64,000 nucleotides of DNA from Sphingomonadales bacterium (GTDB lineage: Bacteria; Pseudomonadota; Alphaproteobacteria; Sphingomonadales; Sphingomonadaceae). The notes under the pieces were generated by a model, which searched no databases, was not told where the DNA came from, and saw only the letters and a program-made list of their open reading frames with translations. Positions within the stretch are counted from its first letter, which is position 1; every line of letters begins with the position of its first letter. This document shows, one piece after another, positions 55,201-62,374 of this stretch. Location: positions 1-64,000 of the forward strand of contig JAIXYT010000001.1 in NCBI GenBank assembly GCA_027490095.1. Reading direction: 5' to 3'. Made by a program: the position numbers and the translations under genes.

Positions 55201-56260
55201 CATAACGCGGGGCTCACTTTCGAACCCCAACTATGCGATCAACTTCATCAACGCGACCTTCACGATCGATCCGGCGACGCTGCGGGTGGTCGCGACCCCT
55301 GCAACGAAGATCTATGGCGACCCGGATCCCGATCTCGCCTTCGTGGCGACCGGCTTTCAGTTTGCGGACACCGCCGCGTCGGTTCTTACCGGCGCGCTTG
55401 CGCGAACGCCCGGCGAGACGGTCGCGGGATCGCCCTATGCGATCGGCCTGGGCACACTTGCGGCCGGGCCCAATTATGTGATCGCGTTCGACAGTGCGCC
55501 TTTCACCATCTCCCGCCGCCTGCTCACCTTGGCGCTGACCGGCAGTGTGAGCAGGACATATGATGCGACGGTTGTTGCCACACTCGGGGCCGCCAATCTG
55601 CAGCTGGGCGGTGTTCTTCCGGGCGATGTGGTGTCTGCAACTGTCGGGTCGGGTGTATTCGACACGCCCGACGTCGGAACGGGCAAGGTGGTGACGGCCA
55701 ATGGCGTGACACTGACGGGCGCTGCAGCCGGCAACTATGCCGTTGCGCCCACGGCCTCGGCTGCGATCGGGAGCATAACGCCGGCCCCGCTGATCGCGAC
55801 GGCGCTTGATGCCGAGCGGCCCTTCGGAACGCCCAACCCGCCGCTTCAGCTGTCGCTGAGCGGGCTGCTCGGCGCGGACACGGCGCAATCCATCGGCCTG
55901 ACGGCAGTGACCGACGCCAACCGCGCCTCGCTGCCCGGCGGTTATCCGATCATCGTTGCGGGCAATCCCCGAAACTACAGCGTGACCCGGACTTCGGGGC
56001 TGCTGACCGTGTTGCCCATCCCCGGTCTGGTGCAGTTCATTCCCGAGCTCATCGAGGTGCCGGCACTCGGGGGATATGTGCAGGGCGGCGTGGCAACTGG
56101 CGTGACGGCCATCTCGGACACGTTGGTGGCCGGTGGAGCGCTGCCGCCGGAGCGGGTGATGCGGGGGAGCCGCTTCACCATAGCCCTGGAGCCCGTGCCA
56201 CCGGTTGGTGACAACCCGGCGGGGGCGTCTTCGTTCGAAGGGGGCAGACGGTCGCCCTGA
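49211..56260 (+). CDS. Two-partner-secretion exoprotein (TpsA) with filamentous-haemagglutinin N-domain and MBG repeats
   Basis: 2349-aa secreted protein. An N-terminal signal (SKLVLALPIAMAVPMQAGMAQ) precedes the TPS domain (about residues 40-280), with NRVLGGDPSRIAGLLSSTG and SLWLVNPAGVLVAPDG, the usual NPxGV marks. Residues about 290-930 are beta-helix-like filament sequence. Residues about 931-2270 are some 17 tandem modules of about 78 residues: MBG-type (YGxxDPxLxFxASGF...GDT...LTGAL) and one YDG-type (55559-55790). A short Pro-rich tail ends it, without a membrane anchor. Likely an adhesin or biofilm matrix protein. A GTG four codons in is an alternative start. The cognate TpsB gene is convergent. 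Confidence 0.9.
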   Translation: MGRAVNRRGGLPLGSKLVLALPIAMAVPMQAGMAQNMPSLPSGGSVVAGQAQILAPAAGQLRIDQASPRAVIDWQSFSIGAGGRVHFENGSGATLNRVLGGDPSRIAGLLSSTGSLWLVNPAGVLVAPDGTVTTGGSFIASTRSIAPAAFMAGGGLLEGSTAASIDNHGSITAGGDLVLIGRLVDNRGSLRAGGAARLVSAERLVLRDADADGRVHVEIAPEAGVGGAVRNSGRIEAAAAELRAVGGNVYALAADTSGIVRATGVAHEGGRILLVGDAGVTVSGTLDASGDLGGSIDVTGSGIAVQAGARVVAGGRAGDGGTVRIGGALKGGPGLAPADRLLVEAGAEIDVTGTGGRGGTAILWSEEWTRFEGLIRADGSQGGGFVETSSKGALGIEDGRVEVGSGEWLLDPRNVIIGTGGFNPGGPYPNPFVITPPDAAGSYTVSRSALQNALNAGSNVTVTTEQPARADPGNITVSASVSWTGSGSLTLRADNNITVSSAISSTGTGSLTLRAGATNAAGSITTSSTLTMARGTITMTAPASITIGGSVALSNSGSLSATAGSSMTVGGAINAAAGSSGSVLLDAGNALQLNTGFNLQGSASFRGIGRGTGIGFAGTGNRTFRTGTGALTLEAPGANGDIVVGRNANLVGNFQLLTGGGALTVTAGRDIRLVSSPFASGRWTRVGSLAANTPISLSAGRDVTWEVGNFADNFVEVVTAGTLSVTAGRAINQQPSTLSPARLQGRGASFTLTAPTATLNGLVESRGETLLQGGAFSFGTTSPLFTLDANRSFTLAAGSTITSASALSISTSGTGDIAFGGAVTGTQLQALAGDEIRIGAPIRMSGSGNAILLSAGVRLVNLAGQSLSAPNGRWLTYSVSPFNDIGWQDLNPDAPNLYGRSFGFLPPVSSPGTGNRRLYSFVPVLSLTGDSPTKTYGQSGPPLGFSVSGLVPGDSLAIALVGGTATVTSSGTAATAPVGTYATVVAAQATAQGYQLNLVPGTLTVDPAPLIVTAAAQTRQYGTTDPTLAFAASGFVNGESASVLSGGLVRAPGENVGVYAIGQGTLSAANYRITFVGADFTITRAPLSVAANPLTREYGVADPTLTFSASGFLLSDTADTALTGALARAPGENVGTYAIGQGSLAAQNYDISFTPANLSITPAPLDVDALPASKTYGEDDPIFAFTASGFRLGDTAASLTGALSRTPGENVGVYDITLGTLANPNYAISFGDASFTINPATLRVIANPVTREYGQDDPTLTFMLSGLVAGDQPSILTGTLVRAPGENVGVYAIGQNGLAAPNYVIDFTGADFTITPAPLRITPANVSVNAADLPPDPALVFTATGFRRGDTVATALTGALTRVGAGTNTPGDYAILPGTLASTGNYVLSFDSAIFSVTQLALTVIALDQRRLYGAPDPVFTFTVSGFAPGDDASILTGSLTRIAGEGVGSYAITQGTLAAPGYTIAFTPGTLAIDPAPLRVTALDSTREYGLADPLPWAFTASGFVPGEDASVLTGTLARVAGNDVGTYAIQQGSLSAANYAIDFTPGRLTITPAPLSVVADDDSRVYGDLDPPVFTFDVTGFRQGDGPSILTGALVRDPGNDAGLYAIRQGTLSAGGNYAIAFTNGTFEITRAGLQVTADPLRRLYGDADPLFTFSTSGLVAGDTAATALTGALTRDPGEDVGAYAITQGSLAARNYSISFAPGALTIDPAPLSVVGQNATREYGLADPLFGFAATGFRLGDTAAVLSGALGRVSGETVGVYQQTIGSLVASNYVIDFTPGALSITPAPLAVAAIAEGKIFGAADPQLAFTASGFRLGDSSSVLSGVLARAPGETVGSYAIGLGTLSAGPNYAINFAGAQFTISPAPLTVTAANLSRLYGDPDPILGFAVSGLVAGDTVSTALTGALARAPGETVGVYAITQGTLAAQNYSISFVGGALSITPAPLTVTADPLGKTYGQPDPQLTFAASGFRLGDTVASLSGSLVREAGEDVGVYDITRGSLSNPNYAINFINATFTIDPATLRVVATPATKIYGDPDPDLAFVATGFQFADTAASVLTGALARTPGETVAGSPYAIGLGTLAAGPNYVIAFDSAPFTISRRLLTLALTGSVSRTYDATVVATLGAANLQLGGVLPGDVVSATVGSGVFDTPDVGTGKVVTANGVTLTGAAAGNYAVAPTASAAIGSITPAPLIATALDAERPFGTPNPPLQLSLSGLLGADTAQSIGLTAVTDANRASLPGGYPIIVAGNPRNYSVTRTSGLLTVLPIPGLVQFIPELIEVPALGGYVQGGVATGVTAISDTLVAGGALPPERVMRGSRFTIALEPVPPVGDNPAGASSFEGGRRSP
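52001..56020 (+). repeat. Tandem MBG/YDG module array (about 17 units of 230-240 bp)
   Basis: Units begin with TYG, EYG, LYG or IFG, then a DP pair, followed by a SGF/SGL core, LTGAL, a PGExVGxYAI block and a NYxIxF strand, closing with TPAPL. Units 1-15 are MBG-type, one (6) degenerate and starting NAADLPPDP. Unit 16 is YDG-type (TYDATVVATLGAANL...). Unit 17 is a shorter MBG unit. Unit-to-unit identity is moderate at DNA level, so recombination between copies is possible but the array is not freshly amplified. Confidence 0.85.
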
Positions 56261-56300
56261 GGCGAGGCCGGATCAGACTGACTATCGGGGCGGAGCTGGA

Positions 56301-58097
56301 TCAGAATCCGATGGTCAGGCTGACAAAGCCCTGGCTGCCCCGCTTGCCCTGGCCGGGCTGGGTGCGGAGTTGCGCGCCATAGTCGACCCTGAGGTCCATC
56401 CAGCGACCCAGCTCCACCCGGGCGGCTGCCCCGATGCTCGCCGTGCGCTGCCAGCGCTGTTCGCCCGCAAGCCTGTCGGGGTTGCCGACCATCCCGGCAT
56501 CGGCATAGGCCCCGATACGAATGCTTCCTGCGCCGGTCTTGTCGATCCCACCGAAGCGCACCGGCGGTGCCCAGATCTCCTGGGTGGCGGTCAAGCCCTG
56601 CGCGCCGATCACGGCATTGACATCATAGGCCCGGACAAAGCCGGGGCCGGCAGCCGACAGCTGCTCGGACGGCAACAGATTGCCCGTGGTGATCTGCCCG
56701 ATCACGCGGGTGACGGCCTCGGCGCCGCTGCGGCCGAGCGGTGTCGTCTGGGACAGGCTGGTGCGCAGATAGCCGTAGTTTGCGCGGGCGAACGGTGTGC
56801 CTGATTGGGTTGGGCCAGGCTGGAAGGCCTCGTCCGTGTTGCGGCTTCCGATGCCACCGGGCGACCATGTGAAGCTGTTGGAAACGGAGAAGAGCCCGAG
56901 CGTCCAGAGTCGGCTCAGTGTCAGGTCGACAACCAGCTGGTGGATCTGGGTGGCCTCGTCCGAAATGGTGAAGCCGCCGAACAGCAGGTTGTTGTTCGTC
57001 TGCTTGAAGTCATATCCTACAGTGATCTGGGCCCGCGCATCGGTGCGGGACAGGATGCGGAACGTCATGCGGGGTGAAAGCTGCCAGCTTTCGCCGGTAA
57101 GGCCTATGTCGGGCCCCAGTTCGGGCACTGTGCGTTGATAGGTTCCGAACAGGATCGCGGTCGCATTGTCTGCAACCGGCTGGACCAGCGTGATGCTGTG
57201 GGCCCGGAACCGTGAATCCCCGCCATCGAACAGGTCGCGGGACGCGGTGAACTGATAGGCCATCTGGCCGTCACCGCCGAACATGTTGCCCCAGTTGAAC
57301 CCGAGGGCGAAGCGTTCCCGACCGGCCGCCGGCGTGCCGTTGTTTTCGAAGCTGCCATAGACGCGCAGGGGGCGCCTGTCCGTCACGCGGACCACGACAT
57401 CGGTCGTCAGCGGCGCCTCACCCCGCCGGTAGAGAAGGTCGACGCGACGGAACGGATTCTCGGCAATGCGGTTAAGGTCCTCGAGCAGGCGGGTCTGATC
57501 GACCGTCTGGCCGGGCTCGAGGCGGATCATGTTGCGGATTCGGGTCGGGTCGAAGTGGCGCGCGCCCTCGACGATCACGTCGCTTGCGACGAACTCTCGA
57601 ACAATGAAGGTGACTGTGCCGGACGTCACGTCCTGGGCGGGTACGGCAACATCGACCAGCGGCCTGCCTGCGTCGCGATAGGCCTGGACGGCAGCACGGG
57701 CGAGGGCGTTCAGACTTGCAATCGAGGCCGGCTTGCCAAGATCGACCTTGGCGCGATCGCGGAAGGCCTGGGTGTCGAGGATGGGGAGGCCGATGAAGTT
57801 GATCGGCGGGTCTCCCGCCTCGGGCGGCCAGGCGGCGAAAGCCGGATCGTAGACGAAACGGACGCCCTTCAGCAGCTCGATGACGGTCGTTGGATCATCA
57901 TTGACCTTCAGCGTCTCGGGTGGTGCTTCGACAATCGGAGGCTGAGCCTCCAGAATACGCGGGACGGACTGGCGGGCGTCCTGGGCCGCTGCGGGCTGCA
58001 GGTGGGCCGCAAGAACAAGTATGGCGACGGCATGCCGCACGCGCCATCGACCGGCGCGCGGCCTGCCAGGCACCCCTGCATCTTTCCGACCCACCAT
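56301..58097 (-). CDS. TpsB: ShlB/FhaC/HecB family haemolysin secretion/activation protein
   Basis: 598-aa outer-membrane transporter of the Omp85/TpsB family. A leader (VRHAVAILVLAAHLQPAAAQ) is followed by a POTRA_2-like stretch (TIFIVREFVASDVIVEGARHF region) and ShlB repeat strands (VRVTDRRPLRVYGSFENNG), then a beta-barrel ending GFVSLTIGF. The L6-loop motif that is normally VRGY reads FVRAYD here. It should export the giant exoprotein encoded on the opposite strand, whose end is 40 bases from its own. Its 58134-58149 upstream region holds a CtrA-like box. Confidence 0.9.
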   Translation of the reverse strand: MVGRKDAGVPGRPRAGRWRVRHAVAILVLAAHLQPAAAQDARQSVPRILEAQPPIVEAPPETLKVNDDPTTVIELLKGVRFVYDPAFAAWPPEAGDPPINFIGLPILDTQAFRDRAKVDLGKPASIASLNALARAAVQAYRDAGRPLVDVAVPAQDVTSGTVTFIVREFVASDVIVEGARHFDPTRIRNMIRLEPGQTVDQTRLLEDLNRIAENPFRRVDLLYRRGEAPLTTDVVVRVTDRRPLRVYGSFENNGTPAAGRERFALGFNWGNMFGGDGQMAYQFTASRDLFDGGDSRFRAHSITLVQPVADNATAILFGTYQRTVPELGPDIGLTGESWQLSPRMTFRILSRTDARAQITVGYDFKQTNNNLLFGGFTISDEATQIHQLVVDLTLSRLWTLGLFSVSNSFTWSPGGIGSRNTDEAFQPGPTQSGTPFARANYGYLRTSLSQTTPLGRSGAEAVTRVIGQITTGNLLPSEQLSAAGPGFVRAYDVNAVIGAQGLTATQEIWAPPVRFGGIDKTGAGSIRIGAYADAGMVGNPDRLAGEQRWQRTASIGAAARVELGRWMDLRVDYGAQLRTQPGQGKRGSQGFVSLTIGF

Positions 58098-58133
58098 CGG
58101 CGGAGTTTAGACCATGGCCGCAGCAGGTAAAGG

Positions 58134-58149
58134 TTAAACCGTGGTAAAC
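58134..58149. promoter_or_regulatory. CtrA-like box before the TpsB gene
   Basis: TTAA, seven bases, TAAAC matches the CtrA consensus with one mismatch. It lies 37 bases upstream of the TpsB start codon, in the only intergenic space of that gene. Confidence 0.4.
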
Positions 58150-58176
58150 GCCCCGGGATTCTCCGGGTCGAGCGCC

Positions 58177-59022
58177 CTAGATCGGTCCGCTGGTTACGCC
58201 TGCGATCGAGGGGCCGATCGGTGGCGCCTGCTGGAGGCCAAAGCTGCCGTGAAGTGCAGCCAGCCGCACCCCCGGCATGGGCTGGAGCTGGACCATCGCG
58301 AGGCCTGCATAGGGGCCGAAACGCGGAGCAGGCAGGAAGCGAGTGACCTCGAACCCGCGGATCTCCACATGGCCACCTGCAACGAACAGGACGCCGACAC
58401 GGCCGGCTCCGCTTGCAAAGCGGGCTGGCGTGCCCGGCAGGGGCCGCACGAGCACGGTTCTGCCATTCGACCCCTCAACCGCCTTGGCCGTGCCAGGTCT
58501 GAGGGCCCCGCTGCCCGGTTCGAGACGCAGCGGCCGCTTCTGCTGGAAGATGCCGTCCCAGGCGATCGAGTCACCGGCCAGAGACAGGCGATATAGCCCG
58601 TGCCATTCCGCAGCCCCGCCGCAATCTCGTGCGCTTCGGCAGGGACGAGCGTCTGCAATGGGTTCCGCGCCATCCAGAACGGCCGGTTCGGGCCCCCATT
58701 CGTCGCCGACATAGCGGATGGGTGAGGCCTGCGTGCCTGCAGCGCGAACAACGATCGTGCCGCGATATGCAACCCCGCCGCGGAAAAGCACCCGATCGCC
58801 CGGTTGCAAGCGCACATTCCTGGGGCCGGCACCCGCGCGACTGTCGCCAGGAGCACGCTTCCACGGGGACGAGGGGGAAAGCCCGTCGGCTGCGTCTGAA
58901 CCCCCTTCGAAGTCGACATAATAGGTGGCGCAGAGGGCCGGTGTGCCACCCAGGCACATGGCCAGGGATGCACAGGACGAGGCGGCGAGCATTCGCACCG
59001 GGTGAAAGGCTGGGCGGATCAA
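58177..59022 (-). CDS. Short exported protein with the N-terminus of a right-handed beta-helix family
   Basis: 281-aa protein. After a signal peptide (ending LCA) comes TYYVDFEGGSDAADGLSPSS and PWKRAPGD, the N-terminal block of pectate-lyase-like beta-helix proteins, then LQPGDRVLFRGGVAYRGTIVV and SPIRYVGDEWGPEPAVLDGA. The C-terminus (SIAGVTSGPI) stops where more beta-helix coils are usual, so the protein may be truncated or a short variant. TTG at 59022 is used since AAGGGAT lies 7 bases upstream; an ATG ten codons in is an alternative. Likely acts on a surface glycan or simply binds it. Confidence 0.7.
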   Translation of the reverse strand: MIRPAFHPVRMLAASSCASLAMCLGGTPALCATYYVDFEGGSDAADGLSPSSPWKRAPGDSRAGAGPRNVRLQPGDRVLFRGGVAYRGTIVVRAAGTQASPIRYVGDEWGPEPAVLDGAEPIADARPCRSARDCGGAAEWHGLYRLSLAGDSIAWDGIFQQKRPLRLEPGSGALRPGTAKAVEGSNGRTVLVRPLPGTPARFASGAGRVGVLFVAGGHVEIRGFEVTRFLPAPRFGPYAGLAMVQLQPMPGVRLAALHGSFGLQQAPPIGPSIAGVTSGPI

Positions 59023-59090
59023 GGGGCGATCCCTTTCTGCATTGTTCGGATCGACAAACGGCAGATCGGCGGGAAGTTTGCGGGCGCCGA

Positions 59091-59108
59091 GGTTAAGACG
59101 GATTAACC
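59091..59108. promoter_or_regulatory. Perfect TTAA-type inverted repeat before a PEP-CTERM gene
   Basis: GGTTAA, six bases, TTAACC forms a perfect inverted repeat. It resembles a CtrA box with a spacer one base shorter than standard. It lies 91 bases before the PEP-CTERM start and 69 bases upstream of the beta-helix gene on the other strand, so it could control both. Confidence 0.4.
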
Positions 59109-59198
59109 TCTAAAGTGGACCTTTGGGCGCCGATCAGGACTCCCGACTCAGCGGGATCTCGGCTAATGCTGAGCATTGGGCAAACAGGGGTTGGAAAC

Positions 59199-59903
59199 AT
59201 GTGGAATGGCAAGGCCGTGCTGGCGGCCGCGTCGCTCGTCGTATTTTCCCTTGCTGGTTCGGATGGGGCTGCTGCGCAGTCCCTGACCTTGCACACGAGT
59301 CCGTTCCTTCTCCAGCCGGAGAAGACCATCGGGTTCGAGGGCGAGATTACCGGGCTGAGCTATGTGGAGAATGGCATCAGCGTCTCGTACGTGGGATATG
59401 GGTCGGGGATCTGGGCTGACTCCCAGGCGGCGGAAGGTCGGCAAAGCTGGTATGTTGACGGGGGCGGCCTTGGCTACACCCGTATCCAGTTCGGCGAAGC
59501 AGTTGGTGCTTTCCAGTTTGCGGGCGGAACGGGCTGGCAGCCTGCCCAGGCGTTCGCGCTTGGGCTGGAACAGCCCGCTCCGGCCATCCAGTTCCGCCTC
59601 CTGCTGGGCGGTCAAGAGGTGGCTGAAGGTGCCTTTGCCAACGCGCCATACTACAGCGGCTTCAGGGCCTTCGGCTTTTCGGGCGTCCAGTTCGACGAGA
59701 TACACATCCAGTCCCAGTTGGGGGATGTTGATTTCAATAAGGGTGGCTTGGATGCACTCGCACTGGACGCCCTGGCGTTCGGTGGCCCTGTCGGGGGCGT
59801 GATCCCCGAGCCTGCGACCTGGGCAATGATGATCCTTGGCTTCGGCCTTGTCGGGCTGATGGCCCGCCGGAGGGCGCTGGCGGCGTTGCCGCACGGCGCC
59901 TGA
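59199..59903 (+). CDS. PEP-CTERM sorting domain-containing exported protein
   Basis: 234-aa secreted protein. The leader is MWNGKAVLAAASLVVFSLAG with a cleavage region near AAAQ; the body is rich in Gly and aromatic residues like a small beta-sandwich. The sorting tail is PEPATWAMM, a helix ILGFGLVGLM and ARRR. It is the second such protein in the window and has no clear domain in its body. AGGGG lies 10 bases before the ATG; an upstream in-frame ATG at 59166 is possible but places extra residues before the leader. It is convergent with the FadL-like gene. Confidence 0.84.
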   Translation: MWNGKAVLAAASLVVFSLAGSDGAAAQSLTLHTSPFLLQPEKTIGFEGEITGLSYVENGISVSYVGYGSGIWADSQAAEGRQSWYVDGGGLGYTRIQFGEAVGAFQFAGGTGWQPAQAFALGLEQPAPAIQFRLLLGGQEVAEGAFANAPYYSGFRAFGFSGVQFDEIHIQSQLGDVDFNKGGLDALALDALAFGGPVGGVIPEPATWAMMILGFGLVGLMARRRALAALPHGA

Positions 59904-59904
59904 C

Positions 59905-59921
59905 AGGCCGACCGGCCTTTC
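59905..59921. terminator. Short hairpin between convergent PEP-CTERM and FadL-like genes
   Basis: AGGCC, a GACC loop and GGCCT followed by TTT start at the end of the PEP-CTERM gene. The stem is only 5 bp, so termination is uncertain. Confidence 0.35.
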
Positions 59922-59928
59922 CGGCAGC

Positions 59929-61239
59929 CTAGAAGCGGATCGTGACGTCCGCCCCGAGCATGTCGACATTGCCGCGGTTCACCGAGCGGATCACCGTCTC
60001 GACCGCTGCAGGGGTGCCTTCGTAGAACCTGTCCGCCCGGTCGAGCGCCTCTTCCGATACGAAGACATGGGCGTAGGAGAATCGGACCTCCATGCTGTCG
60101 CTGAGGCGAGCGGATGCGCCCGCCGATAGCCAGGTGCGGTTGCCGTCGGGGACCCGGCTGCTGCGCAAGGCATCCACCGTCGGCGTTGCATCACCGGCGA
60201 TCCCGGCGCGGAGCGTCCACCGCTCGGTGACATCATATTCGCCGCCGAAGTGGACGCTCCAGCTGTCCTTGTAACCCTGCTCTGATGTGCTGATGGCCCC
60301 CCCGTTTGCATCCTGCACGCGAATGGCATCGAACAGCGACCAGTTGGTCCACTCGACGGTGCCGAGCAGGCGCACGCCCTGTGCTGGCGCCACGCTTGCG
60401 GAGACTGACAGGCTGTCGGGGAGCGTGATCGGGGCGCGGGCATCGACTCGGCGATTGGCGCCGGCCAGCGGGCCCACCAGGCCCGACGCCTCGAAGCTGC
60501 CCTTCAGCTCGTGCTTCACGCGTGATCGATAGTGGACCCCGACGCGCGTCGGGCCCGCGCCGATCAGCAAGCCGACGTTCCACCCGAGCGAGATGTCGTC
60601 GCCCTGCACGCGCGCCCTGCCGTCTGCGAGCAAGGGCGAGAGATTGGGAAGGGCATTGGTGAGCTCGGCCTCGACATACTGGATGCTGATGCCGCCGCCG
60701 ATCGAAAGCGCGTCGGAAACCTTCCAGGCGAGGCTTGGCTGGACGTTGTAGGTGGTCAGTTCGGACCTGAGGCTGTCGTAGCGGCCGAACCAGCCGTCGT
60801 CATAGTCGACCCGAAGGCCGAAGGGGGCATTTACGCCGACCCCGGCCGTCAGTCGATCGGTCAGCTGAAGGGTGCCGTATGCCGTCGGCACGAAGACCAC
60901 CGGGTTGAACGGGTTCCCGCCGTCTGCCCCCCCGGTTGGAACGGGAGCCGCAAGGCCGGGCACCGTGCGGGTGGAACCGCGTTCGAACTGGCGGCTGTTG
61001 ATGAAAAGCAGATGCCCGCCTGCGGTTGCCGTAAAGCCCTTCAGCTGGGTCATTCCGGCCGGATTGTACCAGACGGTGGCAGCGGAGTCGGCAATGGCAC
61101 CCTCGCCCGCAAAGGCGCGTCCAACGCTGCCGGGGGAGGCTTCGCGCAGCGCAAATCCGGAGGCAAGGGCAGGCGCAGCAATGGCACAGACAGCGACGGT
61201 TGCGGCGGTGCGGATCGCACCCCGGTTGGAAACGGCCAT
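59929..61239 (-). CDS. OmpP1/FadL/TodX family outer-membrane transporter
   Basis: 436-aa beta-barrel with a signal peptide (ending APALA). Right after it comes the FadL hatch signature: SGFALREASPGSVGRAFAG and SAATVWYNPAGMTQL. The remaining strands alternate and the protein ends GADVTIRF with a terminal Phe. The family carries long-chain fatty acids or aromatic hydrocarbons. AGGAG lies 8 bases before the ATG. It stands alone between the PEP-CTERM gene and the cyd operon. Confidence 0.92.
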   Translation of the reverse strand: MAVSNRGAIRTAATVAVCAIAAPALASGFALREASPGSVGRAFAGEGAIADSAATVWYNPAGMTQLKGFTATAGGHLLFINSRQFERGSTRTVPGLAAPVPTGGADGGNPFNPVVFVPTAYGTLQLTDRLTAGVGVNAPFGLRVDYDDGWFGRYDSLRSELTTYNVQPSLAWKVSDALSIGGGISIQYVEAELTNALPNLSPLLADGRARVQGDDISLGWNVGLLIGAGPTRVGVHYRSRVKHELKGSFEASGLVGPLAGANRRVDARAPITLPDSLSVSASVAPAQGVRLLGTVEWTNWSLFDAIRVQDANGGAISTSEQGYKDSWSVHFGGEYDVTERWTLRAGIAGDATPTVDALRSSRVPDGNRTWLSAGASARLSDSMEVRFSYAHVFVSEEALDRADRFYEGTPAAVETVIRSVNRGNVDMLGADVTIRF

Positions 61240-61363
61240 ATGCTTTGCTCCTGCTCAAGCCCGCCCTGATGCCAATGGATGCGTCCGACGAGGCCGTGCG
61301 GTCAAGCAGCTGATATCGGCTTGATGCGGCTGTGCTGCAGCAAGCGAGCGTGCTGCGAAGCGG

Positions 61364-62371
61364 TCAGGTGTAGCTGAGTTCGGTCGCCTTGCCCCGGAAC
61401 ACCCAGTGCGCGAGCACCGAATAGGCGAGAATGACGGGAAGAACGACCAGCGTTCCGACGAGGATGATGCTGAGGGCCTCAGGGCTTGAGGCGGCCTGCC
61501 AGATCGTCAGCTTTTCGGGCACAACATAGGGGAAGAAGCTGTAAGCAAGACCGAAGAAGGCGAGGGTGAAGAGGGCGGCGCCTGCGGCGAGCGGGAACCA
61601 GGACAGTCGGTCCTCCTCGCGCGGGGCGCGCTGGAGGAAAATCCAGGTCGAGAGCATCAGCAGCCCGGTCATGATGGGAAGCGGGGCCAGCAAAAGGATC
61701 TCCGGGAGCTGGAACCAGCGGTCGAAGACGCGGGGGCTTGCCATTGGCGTGGCGATCGAAATGGCGGCCATGCCCAGCGCCACCCAGATGAGGCCCACCT
61801 TCGCCCATCCGACAGCTTTCACCTGTAGGTCGCCGCTGGTCTTGTAGATCAGCCAACACGCACCGACGAAGGCGTAGCCGGCAGTCAGGCAGGCGGCCGT
61901 GAGGAGCCCGAAGGCGAGGCCCGGCCATCCGCCTGTGAAGCCGAGGATATACTGGCCGAGCATGTAGCCCTGTGTCACCGAGGTGATGAGAGAGCCGGCG
62001 AAGAACACGCGGTCCCACATCGGCTTGCGCGGATCGGGCGCCTTGGCGCGAAACTCGAAGGCGACACCGCGCATGATCAGCCCGACCAGCATCAGGGCAA
62101 CGGGCAGGTACAGCGCTGTCAGGATTACCCCGTGGGCGATCGGGAAGGCGACGAGCAGGAGGCCGATCGCCAGCACCAGCCAGGTCTCGTTGGCATCCCA
62201 GAAGGGTCCGATGGAGGCGATCATCAGGTCCCGGTGCGCCTTCGACTGGCCGCGTGAAAGCAGTCCGATGCCGAGGTCGAGCCCGTCGAGCACGACATAG
62301 AGCAGGATCGATATCCCCATCAGGCCTGCAAAGATGACCGGAAGCCAGTCGGCGGGAAGGAAGGGCTCCAT
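61364..62371 (-). CDS. cydB: Cytochrome bd-type quinol oxidase subunit II
   Basis: 335-aa membrane subunit. The N-terminus has LDGLDLGIGLLSRG and PFWDANETWLVLA, both family hallmarks; about eight to nine helices follow. It completes the quinol oxidase with CydA. It begins 3 bases after the cydA stop, with GGAG inside the cydA end 7 bases before the ATG. No CydX was recognised after it. Confidence 0.95.
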   Translation of the reverse strand: MEPFLPADWLPVIFAGLMGISILLYVVLDGLDLGIGLLSRGQSKAHRDLMIASIGPFWDANETWLVLAIGLLLVAFPIAHGVILTALYLPVALMLVGLIMRGVAFEFRAKAPDPRKPMWDRVFFAGSLITSVTQGYMLGQYILGFTGGWPGLAFGLLTAACLTAGYAFVGACWLIYKTSGDLQVKAVGWAKVGLIWVALGMAAISIATPMASPRVFDRWFQLPEILLLAPLPIMTGLLMLSTWIFLQRAPREEDRLSWFPLAAGAALFTLAFFGLAYSFFPYVVPEKLTIWQAASSPEALSIILVGTLVVLPVILAYSVLAHWVFRGKATELSYT

Positions 62372-62374
62372 CGG

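Noticed and set aside
52001-56020. The tandem repeats as a CRISPR array or satellite
   Set aside because: Units are 230-240 bp, stay in one reading frame and encode MBG/YDG modules; there are no short identical repeats with unique spacers.
61337-61356. GCAGCA/TGCTGC hairpin after cydB
   Set aside because: Only 6 bp with an 8-base loop and no U-tract; not strong enough to call a terminator.
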